Source: Bedellia somnulentella (lineage: Eukaryota; Arthropoda; Insecta; Lepidoptera; Bedelliidae). From it: a DNA stretch of 64,000 nt. The stretch spans positions 4,989,608 to 5,053,607 of the forward strand of contig OY755191.1 in NCBI GenBank assembly GCA_963576735.1. Reading direction: 5' to 3'. A model generated the notes under the pieces. That model was not told the origin of the DNA, made no database searches, and saw nothing but the letters and a program-made list of their open reading frames with translations. Shown one piece after another: positions 62,998-64,000 of this stretch; the first letter of the stretch is position 1; each line of letters opens with the position of its first letter. The position numbers and the translations under genes were made by a program.

Positions 62998-63334
62998 CTA
63001 TAAAACAAAAACAGTTGGCCTTGATAAAGCATCAAGCATCAGATTTGTTACAAAGTGAATGAAAAAATTGCCGTGTAGCGCCGGCTTAGAGTGTCACTAC
63101 TCCTTTCTACCCAAGGGGCGTGTAAGAGGCGACTAAGGGTATGGGGATGTTTATAAGTGGTTTTCGGGCGATGTCGTTGAAGACCAATTACCAATGATAC
63201 TTTATTTCTACCATCGTGTCCCCCTATCAACTTCCAAATGTGTTCTCTGGCTACCACTTTCATTTGCTACAAAACAAAATCAGTTGGCCTTGATAAAACA
63301 TCACATCAGTTTTGTTACAATGAGGATGAAAAAT
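62998..63334. repeat. ~68-bp direct repeat flanking a family B element
   Basis: Left copy 62998-63067 and right copy 63267-63334 share AAACAAAA, CAGTTGGCCTTGATAAA and TTTGTTACAA, then GATGAAAAA-like sequence, with about ten differences. The family B element fills the space between them exactly on the 5' side. This is much longer than the 9-17-bp target duplications seen elsewhere in the window. Confidence 0.85.
63068..63266 (+). mobile_element. Family B short retroelement, copy 20 (3' truncated)
   Basis: TGCCGTGTAGCGCCGGCTTA, GAGTGTCACTACTCCTTTCT, GTAAGAGGCGACTAAGGGTA, CAATGATACTTTATTTCTAC and CATCGTGTCCCCC are clear. The element then skips from AACTTCCAAATGTG to CTCTGGCTACCAC and ends without the TATAGCCGTGAG tail. 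The full 5' end is well preserved. Confidence 0.85.
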
Positions 63335-63690
63335 ATGTTAAGATACATGACGAAATACGTAACTACTAATTACAAAGCGTTTCTTAGCTATTATTATATA
63401 TGTTGTTAATGAGAATTTTACGTGCATCAGCTAACAAGATCTTGAAGGTTTGTTTCTTAATGCTTCTTAACAAATTAAGAAGGGCAGGGCCTTCATTCTT
63501 TTGGTTATACATTCATCATACTTATTTCTTTGTAATGTATACAGCTCATAGTAGCGTTTTGCGTAAGTATGATCAATAATTTTTTTAACCAATAATAATA
63601 CTTTTCTATACGAGTACTACATAATTAGACTTTGCTCTGCATGAAACCTCATGTGAGAAAAAAATTACTAATCAATTAAGGAATGAAAAA
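63335..63690. other. Short unassigned interval
   Basis: AT-rich; nothing recognised. Confidence 0.4.
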
Positions 63691-63693
63691 TTT

Positions 63694-63768
63694 CGAAACC
63701 ACCAGAACTTGATCCCGCGATTTCCCGGTCTACGCCCCGTACGCTCTGCCAACTGAACTATAGTGCCA
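63694..63768 (-). tRNA. tRNA-like segment (pseudogene or SINE head)
   Basis: On the minus strand the 75-nt segment starts GGCACTATAGTTCAGTTGGC, with an A-box-like TAGTTCAGTTGGCAGAGC, and has a weak B-box-like GCGGGATCAAGTTC. The 5' GGCACTA does not pair with the 3' end (GGTGGTTTCG), so a complete cloverleaf is not formed. A pseudogene or the head of an unrelated SINE is more likely than a working tRNA. Confidence 0.35.
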
Positions 63769-64000
63769 AGTAACCACTGTTAACCTTACTGGTGTCAGCG
63801 AGTACTACGGCGAGAGATTCACTATTAGTAATAGAATCGAAAATCTTTCATTATTTCAGAAGATCAAGTTCATATAAATATGGTTAATTTACAAAATTAT
63901 TTTTCTACTGAATCTCTTAATTAACTCTTATAATATTTTAGGATACAGAGATAAAAGGCCAAACGCCACCGGAGACAAGCTAATTTGTGCTCAGTTCAAC
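63769..64000. other. Window end, nothing recognised
   Basis: AT-rich; no supported feature. Confidence 0.4.

Noticed and set aside
13965..63266. Regularly recurring family B considered as a CRISPR array or satellite
   Set aside because: Copies are on both strands at irregular distances, variably truncated, with target duplications; this is a dispersed retroelement.

Overview
This window looks like AT-rich, non-coding nuclear DNA of an insect, most likely a moth or butterfly. The pointers are short open frames with no recognisable host gene, Helitron ends of the type common in Lepidoptera (TC...CTAG between A and T), a 1.3-kb mariner, and several short retroelement families with ATGT-type 3' tails. 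I found no complete, intact protein-coding gene and no ordinary functional tRNA or rRNA. The only clearly coding-derived sequences are a broken mariner transposase (minus strand, 51246-52325) and 3' ends of a LINE whose final 47 codons are still open in one copy (44912-45055).

The bulk of the annotation is repeats. I name three families. Family A is a ~365-bp SINE with a tRNA-like head: four near-complete copies and two fragments. Family B is a ~250-bp short retroelement with about twenty copies on both strands. Family C is the 5'-truncated 3' end of a LINE, six copies plus a related internal segment. Target-site duplications mark several A, B and C insertions. All three families end in the same kind of 3' module (CTCTGCC-ACCCC-loop-GGG...CGTGA plus TATGT repeats). 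This suggests that A and B are moved by the LINE that left the C copies.

Layout: 1-13.9 kb is mostly single-copy AT-rich DNA, with a striking 606-bp palindrome at 1663-2268 and a poly(A) tract at 5774. From 14 to 36 kb there are scattered A, B and C copies. At 36.8-40.3 kb lie two A copies and a complete 943-bp Helitron. From 42.4 to 49.3 kb there are nested insertions (C in B, A in B), a small 97-bp terminal-inverted-repeat element and a 20-bp-stem hairpin. At 50.2-52.5 kb a mariner carries a second 943-bp Helitron of the same family. At 53.6-54.8 kb there is a three-unit diverged tandem repeat. At 57.8-58.1 kb there is a 261-bp foldback, with a solo arm 1.3 kb further on. From 59 to 64 kb there are more B copies, one flanked by an unusually long direct repeat, and a tRNA-like segment.

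The nesting gives a relative order of events: B is older than the A and C copies inside it, and the mariner is older than the Helitron inside it. Everything here was read by eye; identities are estimates and no database was searched.
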